Assembly (NCBI GenBank): GCA_946477505.1
Contig: CAMKYP010000194.1
Location: 1 to 7,326, forward strand
Direction of reading: 5' to 3'
DNA from: an uncultured Dechloromonas sp.
GTDB taxonomy: Bacteria; Pseudomonadota; Gammaproteobacteria; Burkholderiales; Rhodocyclaceae
Length of the DNA: 7,326 nucleotides
The position numbers and the translations under genes are program-made. Below the pieces are notes generated by a model. The model did no database searches, was not told the DNA's origin, and saw only the letters and a list, made by a program, of their open reading frames with translations. Below are positions 1-6,462 of the stretch, piece after piece. Position 1 is the first letter of the stretch. Each line of letters opens with the position of its first letter.

Positions 1-406
1 AGACCTGGATGTCGTCGGCGCCGTCGATGACGTGGAAATTGGTCAGGATGTAGCCATTGGGGCTGACAATTACGCCTGAGCCGAGTCCGGAATTGCGCCG
101 GGGCTGGCCTTCGGGGCGATCGCCGAAGAAATGGCGGAAAATTGGGTCGTCGAAAAGAGGATGACGCTGCTGCTTGATTTCCTGGGTTGTGTAGATGTGC
201 ACGACCGACGGCAGGGCGGCGCGGGCGGCGTCGCGGTAGGAGCCGGCGGGCGTGCCCCTGGCTTCATCGCCCCCTGCTGGAACTTCTTTCAGGGCGACGA
301 CGCCATGGCGTGCAGGCAGCCACTCGGGTTTGAGCGTGGAGACGACAAACAGGATGGCGAGCGCAACCGTAACCGTTTGTGCAAAAATCAGCCATAACCT
401 CTGCAT
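1..406 (-). CDS. Membrane-anchored trypsin-like serine protease (DegS/DegQ type), N-terminal part
   Basis: The gene reads leftward from an ATG at 406-404 and leaves the window after 135 complete codons, so only the N-terminus is seen. Residues about 8-24 form one hydrophobic segment (ALAILFVVSTL), as expected for an inner-membrane anchor or uncleaved signal facing the periplasm. A linker follows, then the start of an S1C protease domain: ALPSVVHIYT at 64-73, a phenylalanine-rich stretch with HFFGD near residue 92, GLGSGVIVSPNGYILTN at 107-123 and the catalytic His125 in TNFHVI. The catalytic Asp and Ser and any PDZ domain lie beyond the edge. Members of this family cleave misfolded envelope proteins or, like DegS, an anti-sigma factor. 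The anchor favours a DegS-like protein, but DegP/DegQ/MucD types cannot be separated on this fragment. No clear Shine-Dalgarno is visible. The start is 13 bp from the divergent Nif3-family gene, so its promoter must lie inside that gene. Confidence 0.9.
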   Translation of the reverse strand, partial: MQRLWLIFAQTVTVALAILFVVSTLKPEWLPARHGVVALKEVPAGGDEARGTPAGSYRDAARAALPSVVHIYTTQEIKQQRHPLFDDPIFRHFFGDRPEGQPRRNSGLGSGVIVSPNGYILTNFHVIDGADDIQV

Positions 407-419
407 GGAATTGTCTCGA

Positions 420-1166
420 ATGAAGCGTGAAGAATTGGTGGACTATCTGGATGGGCTGTTGGTGCCCGGAAAGTTCCGGGATTATTGCCCAAACGGCTTG
501 CAAGTGGAAGGTCGCGCGGAGATCGTCCGCCTCGTTGCCGGCGTTACGGCCAGCCAGGCGCTGCTTGATGTCGCGGTGGCGCGTAATGCCGATGCCATCC
601 TGGTGCACCACGGCTATTTCTGGAAGGGTGAGGATGGTCGTGTCACCGGTATCCGCCGCAAGCGCTTGTCCAGTTTGCTGGCGAACGACATCAATTTGCT
701 GGCTTATCACCTGCCGCTCGATGCACATCCGGAACTGGGCAACAACGCCCAGTTGGCACAACGTCTGGGCTGGGTGGTGGAGGGGCACTTTGGCGATCAG
801 GACATCGCCTGGCTCGGTAGCCTGGTCGGGCCGGGAACCCTGGCGGAGTTGGCCGCCGATGTTGCTCGCGTGCTGGGTCGTCCGCCGCTGGTGATCGGCG
901 AAGGCAGCAAGCTTATTCGCCGCATCGCCTGGTGTTCGGGGGGGGCTCAGGGTTACTTCGAGCAGGCCATTGCCCTGGGGGTCGATGCCTATCTATCAGG
1001 CGAAATTTCGGAACAGACCGTTCATCTGGCGCGGGAAAGCGGTGTCGCCTACCTGGCTGCCGGCCATCATGCTACGGAGCGCTACGGCGTTCGGGCGCTT
1101 GCCGAACATGTGGCGCAACAGTTTGGAATCGCTTGCGAATTCGTCGATCTCGACAACCCGGTTTGA
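420..1166 (+). CDS. ybgI: Nif3/YbgI-family dinuclear metal centre protein
   Basis: This is a complete 248-residue protein, close to the 247 residues of E. coli YbgI, which it resembles along its whole length as I recall that sequence. The known YbgI metal ligands are matched: His63 and His64 in LVHHGYFWKG, Asp101 in LPLDAHPELGNNAQ, and His216 and Glu220 in AGHHATE. Other family signatures are DYCPNGLQVEG (21-31), GVTASQALLD (41-50) and SGEISEQTVH (193-202). Family structures are hexameric toroids with a two-metal site. The biological substrate is not established; GTP cyclohydrolase-like and DNA-repair roles have been suggested. The frame is open upstream to 252, and an ATG at 405 is also possible. 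I chose the ATG at 420 because the family alignment begins there (MKREEL) and because a start at 405 would overlap the opposite gene's start codon. Neither has a good Shine-Dalgarno. In related bacteria this gene often sits near petABC, but no petA follows here. Confidence 0.95.
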   Translation: MKREELVDYLDGLLVPGKFRDYCPNGLQVEGRAEIVRLVAGVTASQALLDVAVARNADAILVHHGYFWKGEDGRVTGIRRKRLSSLLANDINLLAYHLPLDAHPELGNNAQLAQRLGWVVEGHFGDQDIAWLGSLVGPGTLAELAADVARVLGRPPLVIGEGSKLIRRIAWCSGGAQGYFEQAIALGVDAYLSGEISEQTVHLARESGVAYLAAGHHATERYGVRALAEHVAQQFGIACEFVDLDNPV

Positions 1167-1179
1167 CGCTTTCCCGGCG

Positions 1180-1572
1180 TCAGGGTCGCAGGCCGTAGCC
1201 TTCTTCCTGAATGTCCAGCAGCAGGGCGATTTCCTAAGCGATTTCGAGTGGGAAGCCATTGCACAGCCCGGCCAGGGTATCGTGCGCCAGCCCGGACAGG
1301 TAGCCGACGCCGGCCTGGGGCCCCAAAGTCGCGTGGCTTTCTGCGCGATGCGGGGTAATCCTCCAGCATTTTCAACTGGAGATCGGTGTGGTCGAATTGT
1401 TTTACTCCGCTACCCGGCCGCTGAAGCGATCGTGCTCATGTCTGGCCAGCGTTTTCATGGCACCGTTGGGATGTCCGAAAAAGAGCATGATTTCGGCCTG
1501 TGTAAGGACGGAATGCTCACGCTCGTCCTTTGCTTTGATGCCAAGGGGGGCGCCGGGAAGTCCTCTGGGCAC
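1180..1572 (-). pseudogene. Decayed gene of unknown family, several frames
   Basis: On the minus strand a GTG at 1572-1570 has a good GGAGG seven bases upstream and opens a 56-codon frame ending with TAA at 1404-1402. It contains LGIKAKDEREHSVLTQ and AEIMLFFGHPNGAMKTLARH. Protein-like text then continues in a second frame (QFDHTDLQLKMLEDYP, about 1399-1350). It moves to a third (HRAESHATLGPQAGVGYLSG, then LAHDTLAGLCNGFPLEIA), which is cut by a TAG at 1236-1234, goes on with EIALLLDIQEEGYGLRP, and ends with TGA at 1182-1180. Joined, these would give a protein of roughly 130 residues. The simplest reading is one gene broken by two frameshifts and a stop, lying downstream of the FimV-like gene in the same direction. 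I do not recognise the family. A real short 56-residue protein is the alternative for the 5' part. The plus-strand frame that is open through here looks like a shadow. Confidence 0.5.
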
Positions 1573-1579
1573 AAGGGTA

Positions 1580-1584
1580 CCTCC
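1580..1584 (-). promoter_or_regulatory. Ribosome binding site for the 1572 GTG start
   Basis: The minus strand reads GGAGG here, seven bases before the GTG at 1572. It is a close match to the anti-Shine-Dalgarno and is the main evidence that a gene once began at this GTG, only 36 bases past the FimV-like stop codon. Confidence 0.5.
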
Positions 1585-1608
1585 GGCGCGGTGGACAGCG
1601 GTGGCGGT

Positions 1609-2706
1609 TCACTCGGGGCGCGGAGAGGCTTTACGGCGGTAGCCGGAAAATGCGAGCGGTACTTCGTCGTCGCCGGGATACCGTCGGCGGCGGCTGAGAA
1701 GCTGCGCCATGCCGACGGATACGATGGCACCCACCGCCGCGCTGATCGCCACTTCGAGCCAGTTGGCGCGGGGAGGGAGTGTTCCGGGCAAGGTCGTGCT
1801 GAGCGTCACTCCCGCGACGGGGTGCGCGTTGATCGACTGTGCCAGTTGCAACTGATTCTGTGTCTCGATGGCTTTGTTGGCCAGTTCGAGCGCCTGGTCC
1901 AATTTTGCGACTTCCTGGGTGAGGAGGTGGAGAGTGGTTTCCAGTTTGAGCAGGCGGGCGTCGGTCTCGTCATGGTCGGCGAGTGGATTGTTTCGCCGTT
2001 TGTCGGGGAGGTTTTCCTCGAGGGGGGCGCTAAGCAGCAGGCGATCCATTCCCACGGCACGGTTGATCGCTGGGGCTGCTGCTGTCGGACCTTGTGGGAG
2101 CTGGCGTTTTGGCAGCCGGACACGGGTTCCTTCGGCCAAAGGCTGGTCGTTTGTCAGATCGGGGTTGGCTTTTTGCAGGCGCTGTAGCAGGCGTTGGCGT
2201 TCGGCAACGGTTGCCGGCTCCTGAGCGTCGGCAATATCTTCCAGGGTCTCGCCTTGGCGGGCCTGCCAGGTGGTACTCCGCCCCGCTTTTCGGGACGGCG
2301 GCCGGGGGTCGGAGGGAAGCGTGGCCTGCGGCAGCAGCATCGGGGCTTCCGGCATGAGCACGTATTCGCGTTCGATGTCGTAGCCGCATCCTGCGCGCAG
2401 GCCGATGGCGAAGATGGGTTCGTTGACCGGTTTGCTGCCGACGATCTGTAGAATATGGCCTTGCCCTCGCCGAATCAGGCGCGGTTTGGCGGCCGCGACC
2501 ACCGGCAAGTCGGAGCCGCGCAGAGGAAGCATCGAGAAACAGGCAGCAACTGGCGCTTCCTCGCTATGGTTAAGTATCGGTACTTCCGCCATGAGGGCTT
2601 CGCCGATTCGCGATTGCAGCACGATTTCCCCGAAGCCGATGGCGTTCGCCATGGCGGGGGCGAGCAGGGCGGAAAGTGCGACAATGCGGGTCAGTTGGCT
2701 GGTCAT
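1609..2706 (-). CDS. Short FimV-like protein with LysM-like domain and C-terminal membrane segment
   Basis: The 365-residue product starts with a signal peptide (about 1-22, ending AMANA) followed by GFGEIVLQSRIGEALMAEV (24-42), the typical mature N-terminus of FimV family proteins. EREYVLMPEAP at 112-122 corresponds to the end of the FimV N-terminal domain. Residues about 146-198 look like a LysM fold (WQARQGETLEDIA, then LQKANPDL and GTRVRLP), which would bind peptidoglycan. A predicted coiled coil covers about 246-292, and one membrane helix about 316-337 is followed by RRRR, so the last 28 residues should be cytoplasmic. Pseudomonas FimV is much longer, about 900 residues, with a large cytoplasmic TPR region; that part is absent here. 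A polar scaffold or type IV pilus assembly role is inferred from the family only, and no pilus genes are nearby. The ATG at 2706 is preceded only by a weak purine stretch. Confidence 0.85.
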   Translation of the reverse strand: MTSQLTRIVALSALLAPAMANAIGFGEIVLQSRIGEALMAEVPILNHSEEAPVAACFSMLPLRGSDLPVVAAAKPRLIRRGQGHILQIVGSKPVNEPIFAIGLRAGCGYDIEREYVLMPEAPMLLPQATLPSDPRPPSRKAGRSTTWQARQGETLEDIADAQEPATVAERQRLLQRLQKANPDLTNDQPLAEGTRVRLPKRQLPQGPTAAAPAINRAVGMDRLLLSAPLEENLPDKRRNNPLADHDETDARLLKLETTLHLLTQEVAKLDQALELANKAIETQNQLQLAQSINAHPVAGVTLSTTLPGTLPPRANWLEVAISAAVGAIVSVGMAQLLSRRRRYPGDDEVPLAFSGYRRKASPRPE

Positions 2707-2798
2707 CTTGCTTTTCGTAAGTCGTTTTTTGTGCTTTTGAGAAAAGTATCACTCTGCTTGTGGTGTGCGGTGAAATATTCCATGCTGCGGCTGCCTTT

Positions 2799-2803
2799 GG
2801 GAG
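2799..2803 (+). promoter_or_regulatory. Ribosome binding site fixing a GTG start
   Basis: GGGAG lies nine bases before the GTG at 2813. No in-frame ATG nearby gives a better fit to the family N-terminus, so this site decides the start of the hydrolase gene. Confidence 0.65.
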
Positions 2804-2812
2804 ACTCCATTC

Positions 2813-3514
2813 GTGCGTTACGTTTTCAATCCCCATCCCGTGACATCGCTGCCAATTGCCGGAACCGATGCCCGTTTTCCGGTGCGCCGCATTTTCTGCG
2901 TGGGCCGCAACTATGCCGAGCATGCACGTGAAATGGGAGCGGCCGAGCAGGCCGAAGGGCGCGAGCCGCCATTCTTCTTTACCAAACCGGCCGATGCGCT
3001 GGTCGGGGGCGATGGCGAACTGGCGGTGGTCTATCCCTCGCTGACCGCGAATCTCCACCACGAAGTGGAAATGGTGGTGGCCCTGTGCGGCGGGGGCGAG
3101 AATCTTGCTGTCGAGGATGTGCAGCGCCTGGTTTTCGGGTATGCGGTCGGCCTGGATCTGACCCGTCGCGATATCCAGGCGCGGGCCAAGGAAAGGGCTC
3201 ATCCCTGGGATATGAGCAAGGGATTCGACCACTCGGCTGTCGCTGGAGTCATCACCCCGGCAGCGCAATGCGGCCATCCGGCGACGGGGCGTATCTGGTT
3301 GAACGTCAATGGGCAACTGCGCCAGCAGGGAGACCTCGCCGACATGATGTGGAAGGTGCCGGACATCGTCGCCAATCTGTCGACGATGGTGCGACTGGAA
3401 GCGGGCGATCTGATCTACAGCGGTACTCCAGCCGGGGTCGGGCCGTTGCTGCGTGGCGATGTGCTGGTGGCTGGCGTGGAGGGCGTTGGCGGCCTGCGTG
3501 CCCGGATTGTCTGA
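2813..3514 (+). CDS. Fumarylacetoacetate hydrolase family protein
   Basis: This is a complete 233-residue single-domain FAH-family enzyme, the size of bacterial fumarylpyruvate hydrolases and FAHD1-type acylpyruvases. Family marks are IFCVGRNYAEHAREMG (27-42), FFFTKPADAL (54-63), the metal ligands Glu84 and Glu86 in HHEVEM and Asp115 in GLDLTRRD, WDMSKGFDHSA (132-142) with Lys136, and SGTPAGVGPL (203-212). These enzymes use Mg2+ or Mn2+ to cleave a carbon-carbon bond in beta-diketo acids such as fumarylpyruvate (gentisate pathway), or to decarboxylate oxaloacetate. The sequence alone does not decide the substrate, and no gentisate dioxygenase gene is adjacent. It should be cytoplasmic and soluble. 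Translation starts at GTG with GGGAG nine bases before it. It is divergent from the FimV-like gene (106 bp between starts) and convergent with paaK, with 14 bp between the stop codons. Confidence 0.93.
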   Translation: MRYVFNPHPVTSLPIAGTDARFPVRRIFCVGRNYAEHAREMGAAEQAEGREPPFFFTKPADALVGGDGELAVVYPSLTANLHHEVEMVVALCGGGENLAVEDVQRLVFGYAVGLDLTRRDIQARAKERAHPWDMSKGFDHSAVAGVITPAAQCGHPATGRIWLNVNGQLRQQGDLADMMWKVPDIVANLSTMVRLEAGDLIYSGTPAGVGPLLRGDVLVAGVEGVGGLRARIV

Positions 3515-3528
3515 GCAGGCGGCTCTCT

Positions 3529-4826
3529 TTATTTCGGGCGCTTGTCGATCACCCGCCTGGCCTTGCCGGCCGAACGTTCGATGCCGCCAACCTCGACCAC
3601 ATTGATCCTGGCAGATACGCCTATGTAGGATTTGATGTGGTGTTGCAGGTCATGTGCCACAAATTCCTTTTCCGGACCGCTGGCGAATTCGAATTCGGGT
3701 TTGATTTCCACATTCACCTTCATTGAGTCCAGGTGGCCGTCGCGGCTGACTTCGATCTGGTAGTGAGGCGACAGTTTGGCTTGCTTGAGAATCAGTTCCT
3801 CGATTTGCGACGGGAAGACGTTGACGCCGCGGATGATCAGCACATGTCATCCGAACGGCCGGTAATGCGGTCGATCCGGCGCATCGAGCGGGCGGTGGAC
3901 GGCAGCAGGCGGGTCAAGTCGCGGGTGCGGTAGCGGACGATGGGCATCGCTTCCTTGGTCAGCGAGGTGAATACCAGTTCGCCCTGACTGCCTTCGGGGA
4001 GAACTTCGCCGGAGGTCGGGTCGATGATCTCGGGGTAGAAATGGTCTTCCCAGATGACTGGGCCGTCCTTGGTTTCTGCGCATTCGTTGGCGACGCCCGG
4101 GCCGATGACTTCGGAGAGTCCGTAGATGTCGATGGCGTCGATGCCGAAGGTGGATTCGATCTCGCAGCGCATCGCGTCGGTCCATGGTTCGGCGCCGTGG
4201 ATGCTGATGCGCAGGTTGGTGCTGCGTGGATCGATGCCCTGGCGGCGGAACTCGTCGGCAATGTTCAGCATGTACGACGGGGTAACCATGATGATGCTCG
4301 GCTTGAAGTCGCAGATCAGCTGAACCTGTTTTTCAGTCTGGCCGCCGGACATCGGGATCACCGTACAGCCGAGCTTCTCGGCACCGTAATGGGCGCCCAG
4401 GCCGCCGGTGAACAGGCCGTAGCCGTAGGCAACATGGACGATGTCGCCGGGGCGGCCGCCGGAGGCGTAGATGGAGCGGGCGATCAGATCGGCCCAGGTG
4501 TTGATGTCCTTTTTCGTGTAGCCGACGACGGTCGGCTTGCCGGTCGTGCCGCTGGAGGCGTGGATGCGGACGACCTCCTCACGCGGTACGGCAAACATGC
4601 CATAAGGGTAGTTGTCGCGCAGGTCCTGCTTGGTGGTGAAGGGAAATTTCGCCAGGTCGGACAGCGATGTGAAATCGTCCGGGTGTACGCCCGCACGGTC
4701 AAAGGCCTGCCTGTAGTGGGGGACGTTGCGATAGACGTGGTGCAATGTCCATTTGAGGCGCTCCGCCTGCAGGGCGGCAATCTCGTCGCGGCTGGCGTTT
4801 TCGATGGCATGCAAGCCTTGTTTCAT
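3529..4826 (-). pseudogene. paaK: Phenylacetate-CoA ligase PaaK, frameshifted
   Basis: Two abutting minus-strand frames together make one PaaK, the adenylate-forming enzyme that turns phenylacetate, CoA and ATP into phenylacetyl-CoA. The first frame (4826-3837, 329 residues) carries HASSGTTGKPTVVGYT (89-104), the nucleotide loop, then YGYGLFTGG (134-142), HGAEPWTD (210-217), YGLSEVIGPG (235-244) and RYRTRDLTRLLPS (298-310). It stops just after ITGRSDDM. The second frame (3843-3529) resumes with LIIRGVNVFPSQIEE and runs to a normal C-terminus, KARRVIDKRPK. The junction reads GACATG-TG-CTGATC; removing the extra TG gives DDMLIIRG, the usual family sequence, and 431 residues, a normal length. 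The first frame alone lacks the mobile C-terminal domain, so it is probably inactive unless this is a sequencing error. The ATG at 4826 has GAGGAGGG (4840-4833) six bases upstream. An FNR-like box lies further upstream. Confidence 0.93.
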
Positions 4827-4832
4827 CGCTTT

Positions 4833-4840
4833 CCCTCCTC
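4833..4840 (-). promoter_or_regulatory. Strong ribosome binding site of paaK
   Basis: The minus strand reads GAGGAGGG six bases before the paaK ATG. It is the strongest Shine-Dalgarno in the window and fixes that start. Confidence 0.8.
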
Positions 4841-4850
4841 TGAACAGTTG

Positions 4851-4856
4851 ATTCTG
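4851..4856 (-). promoter_or_regulatory. Candidate -10 element for paaK
   Basis: The minus strand reads CAGAAT, four of six bases of TATAAT. Transcription would begin near 4844, about 40 bp from the centre of the FNR-like box at 4878-4891. This is the usual distance (-41.5) for an FNR-activated promoter that needs no good -35. The leader would be about 18 bases and contain the ribosome binding site. The spacing is the main support, since the match itself is modest. Confidence 0.4.
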
Positions 4857-4877
4857 GAGGGGGTAAAAAAGAGGGGC

Positions 4878-4891
4878 TTGACCCAGATCAA
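4878..4891 (-). promoter_or_regulatory. FNR/ANR/DNR-type binding site
   Basis: The bases TTGAC-CCAG-ATCAA match the FNR-family consensus TTGAT-N4-ATCAA at nine of ten defined positions. The box lies between divergent paaK and the MATE gene. Its distance to a possible -10 on the paaK side suits activation of paaK under low oxygen. On the other side the matching -10 would fall inside the hexamer array, which has no TATAAT-like sequence. Related CRP/FNR regulators recognise the same motif, so the exact regulator is open. Confidence 0.55.
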
Positions 4892-4904
4892 TTTGTCATG
4901 ATTT

Positions 4905-4960
4905 GCTGCCGCTGCCGCTGCCGCTGCCGCTGCCGCTGCCGCTGCCGCTGCCGCTGCCGC
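4905..4960. repeat. Tandem hexamer array, GCTGCC x 9
   Basis: Nine perfect head-to-tail copies of GCTGCC occupy 4905-4958, followed by a partial GC. The array is non-coding for the MATE gene: an in-frame TGA at 4966-4968 separates it from the ATG at 4978. It ends 17 bases before that ATG, where a promoter or leader would be expected. Perfect simple repeats of this length are prone to slippage. Copy-number change would alter spacing by 6 bp per unit without affecting the protein. Confidence 0.95.
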
Positions 4961-4977
4961 GAGCATGACGTGCGACA

Positions 4978-6315
4978 ATGAGCGCCATGTTTCGCACTGC
5001 CGTCGGCGGGCTGATCGCCCACGCCTTTCCCATCCTGATTGCCCAGTTGGCCTCCATTGGCATGATGGTCGTCGATACGGCTGTTCTCGGGCACGTCAGT
5101 CCGGTTGATCTCGCTGCCGTTGCCATTGGGGGCGGTATCCACATTTCGGTCGTGTTTGCCCTGGTTGGTGTTCTCCAGGCCGTCGCGCCGGTTGTTGCGC
5201 ATCTGCACGGCGCGGGACGCGACGATAAGGTGGCCGACGTCCTGCAGCAGGGTTTCTGGCTGGCGGTGTTGCTCGCCATTCCCGGCATTCTGTTTTTGAC
5301 CCATCCAGGCGCCGTTCTCGGCGTTTCCAGCATGGACTTCGTCGTCGAGACCAAGGTTCGGCAATACCTCGGTCTGCTTGCGTGGAGTTTGCCGGCCGCT
5401 TTGTTTTACCGGACTTTCTATGCCTTTTGCAATGCGCTCGGCAAGCCTCGCGTGCTGATGGCCATCGGCCTGCTCAGTCTGGCACTGCATGCCCTCCTTG
5501 CCTGGGGGTTTGCCGCTCAGGGTTGGCTGGGCGAACCTCTTGGCGTGGCGGGCTGCGCGCTGTCGAACGTGCTTGTCGGTTGGTTGGCCTGTGCCAGTGG
5601 CGCGCTTTACCTGCAACTCGGGCCTTTAGGTAGACGCTATCGGCCGTTCGCCAACTGGTCACGGCCACGGTGGTCGGTCTGGCGGGAATTACTGCGCCTC
5701 GGCGTTCCGATGGGTTTTTCCAACTTGGTTGAAATCACGTCGTTTACGCTGATCAGCCTATTTGTCGCATCGCTCGGCGCTACGGTGGTGGCGGGGCATC
5801 GTATCGTCGCCAATCTGTCGGCGTTGACCTACATGCTGCCTCTATCGCTCGCCATTGCGACCATGGCGGCGCTCGGCCAGGCGCTTGGTGCGCGGGATGA
5901 TGCGCGGGTGCGGGCAACGGTCCGGGCGGGGCTGGCCTTGTCGGCGGCCTCCTCGTCGGTGGTCGGTCTGCTGCTGTGGTTGTCGGCCGAGCCGGTGGTG
6001 GCCGCCTACACCGATGATCCGGATGTCCGCCTGATTGCCGTCGGCTTGGTCGGTTACGTCGCCATTTATCAGTTTTTCGATGCCCTGCAAACGGTGGCCG
6101 GGCATTGTCTGCGCGCCTATCGCGTGACCTTCGTGCCGATGCTGGTGCAGACCTTCTGTTTCTGGGGGATCGGTTTGCTTGGCGGGGCCTGGCTTTGCTA
6201 CCGCTGGATGCCTCCGCTCGGTGTTGCCGGATTCTGGCTGGCTTCGGTGTTCAGTTTGATTTGCGCTGCATGCCTGCTTTTGCCGCTCCTGCGCAAGGCT
6301 ATGAATGCTACGTAA
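4978..6315 (+). CDS. NorM-type MATE family efflux transporter
   Basis: The 445-residue protein has the length and pattern of hydrophobic segments of a 12-helix MATE transporter in the inner membrane, exporting cationic drugs or metabolites against Na+ or H+. It resembles the NorM branch: MVVDTAVLGHVSPVDLAAVAIG at 30-51 and PVVAHLHGAGR at 71-81 are typical. The three acidic residues that bind the coupling ion in Vibrio cholerae NorM (Asp36, Glu255, Asp371) correspond to Asp33, Glu252 (NLVEITSF) and Asp368 (YQFFDALQTV), all with the same offset of three. The second half begins near 235 (LLRLGVPMGFSNLVE). Starts at 4978 and 4987 are both possible; neither has a Shine-Dalgarno, and an in-frame TGA at 4966 rules out anything longer. 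The hexamer array lies directly upstream. It is divergent from paaK and followed by a 147 bp gap before sucC. The substrate cannot be told from the sequence. Confidence 0.93.
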   Translation: MSAMFRTAVGGLIAHAFPILIAQLASIGMMVVDTAVLGHVSPVDLAAVAIGGGIHISVVFALVGVLQAVAPVVAHLHGAGRDDKVADVLQQGFWLAVLLAIPGILFLTHPGAVLGVSSMDFVVETKVRQYLGLLAWSLPAALFYRTFYAFCNALGKPRVLMAIGLLSLALHALLAWGFAAQGWLGEPLGVAGCALSNVLVGWLACASGALYLQLGPLGRRYRPFANWSRPRWSVWRELLRLGVPMGFSNLVEITSFTLISLFVASLGATVVAGHRIVANLSALTYMLPLSLAIATMAALGQALGARDDARVRATVRAGLALSAASSSVVGLLLWLSAEPVVAAYTDDPDVRLIAVGLVGYVAIYQFFDALQTVAGHCLRAYRVTFVPMLVQTFCFWGIGLLGGAWLCYRWMPPLGVAGFWLASVFSLICAACLLLPLLRKAMNAT

Positions 6316-6343
6316 CACATCCTGTAATTATGAATTTTGGCCT

Positions 6344-6359
6344 GATCAAGTTTTTGATC
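6344..6359. repeat. Inverted repeat GATCAA-GTTT-TTGATC upstream of sucC
   Basis: Perfect 6 bp arms are separated by four bases in an AT-rich stretch between the MATE stop codon and sucC. No T-run follows, and the stem is short and AT-rich, so it is a poor terminator. It could be a dimeric regulator site. Its half-sites are in the opposite order to an FNR box. The function is not known. Confidence 0.4.
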
Positions 6360-6388
6360 TATGTGATAAGATTTCGGGTTACAAACGG

Positions 6389-6394
6389 TATAAC
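6389..6394 (+). promoter_or_regulatory. Candidate -10 element for sucC
   Basis: TATAAC matches TATAAT at five of six bases and lies 68 bases before the sucC ATG. No convincing -35 is found at 16-18 bp upstream, so this is a weak call. It would give a leader of about 60 bases. Confidence 0.25.
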
Positions 6395-6462
6395 CGGGTG
6401 GGGTCGGGGGACAGTTCGGCCACTGCTCATGCTCGCAACTCAACTAAACGCAAGGAAAGCGC

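Noticed and set aside
970..2187. A plus-strand frame open for 405 codons across the decayed gene and antisense to the FimV-like gene
   Set aside because: It starts inside the Nif3-family gene, has no ribosome binding site, low-complexity composition and no recognisable domain. It is the antisense shadow of a GC-rich coding frame.
2707..2812. Promoter elements between the FimV-like gene and the hydrolase
   Set aside because: A GATACT-like hexamer (minus strand, 2750-2745) and several TTG-starting hexamers are present, but none pair at a sensible spacing, so I report no promoter.
3513..3530. GAGC-AGGCG-GCTC followed by TCTTT as a terminator between the hydrolase and paaK
   Set aside because: The stem is only four base pairs and the T-run is interrupted, too weak to call an intrinsic terminator.
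4041..4901. A plus-strand frame of 286 codons opposite paaK
   Set aside because: It is rich in Gly, Ala, Val and Asp in the manner of a shadow frame and matches no family, while the opposite strand encodes a clear PaaK.
4896..5354. A minus-strand frame ending in a run of alternating Gly-Ser
   Set aside because: It lies antisense to the MATE gene, and the Gly-Ser tail is simply the hexamer repeat read backwards. Nothing else in it looks like a protein.
6362..6383. TGTGA followed by a TTACA-like sequence as a CRP site before sucC
   Set aside because: The second half-site is at the wrong spacing for TGTGA-N6-TCACA, so it does not match.
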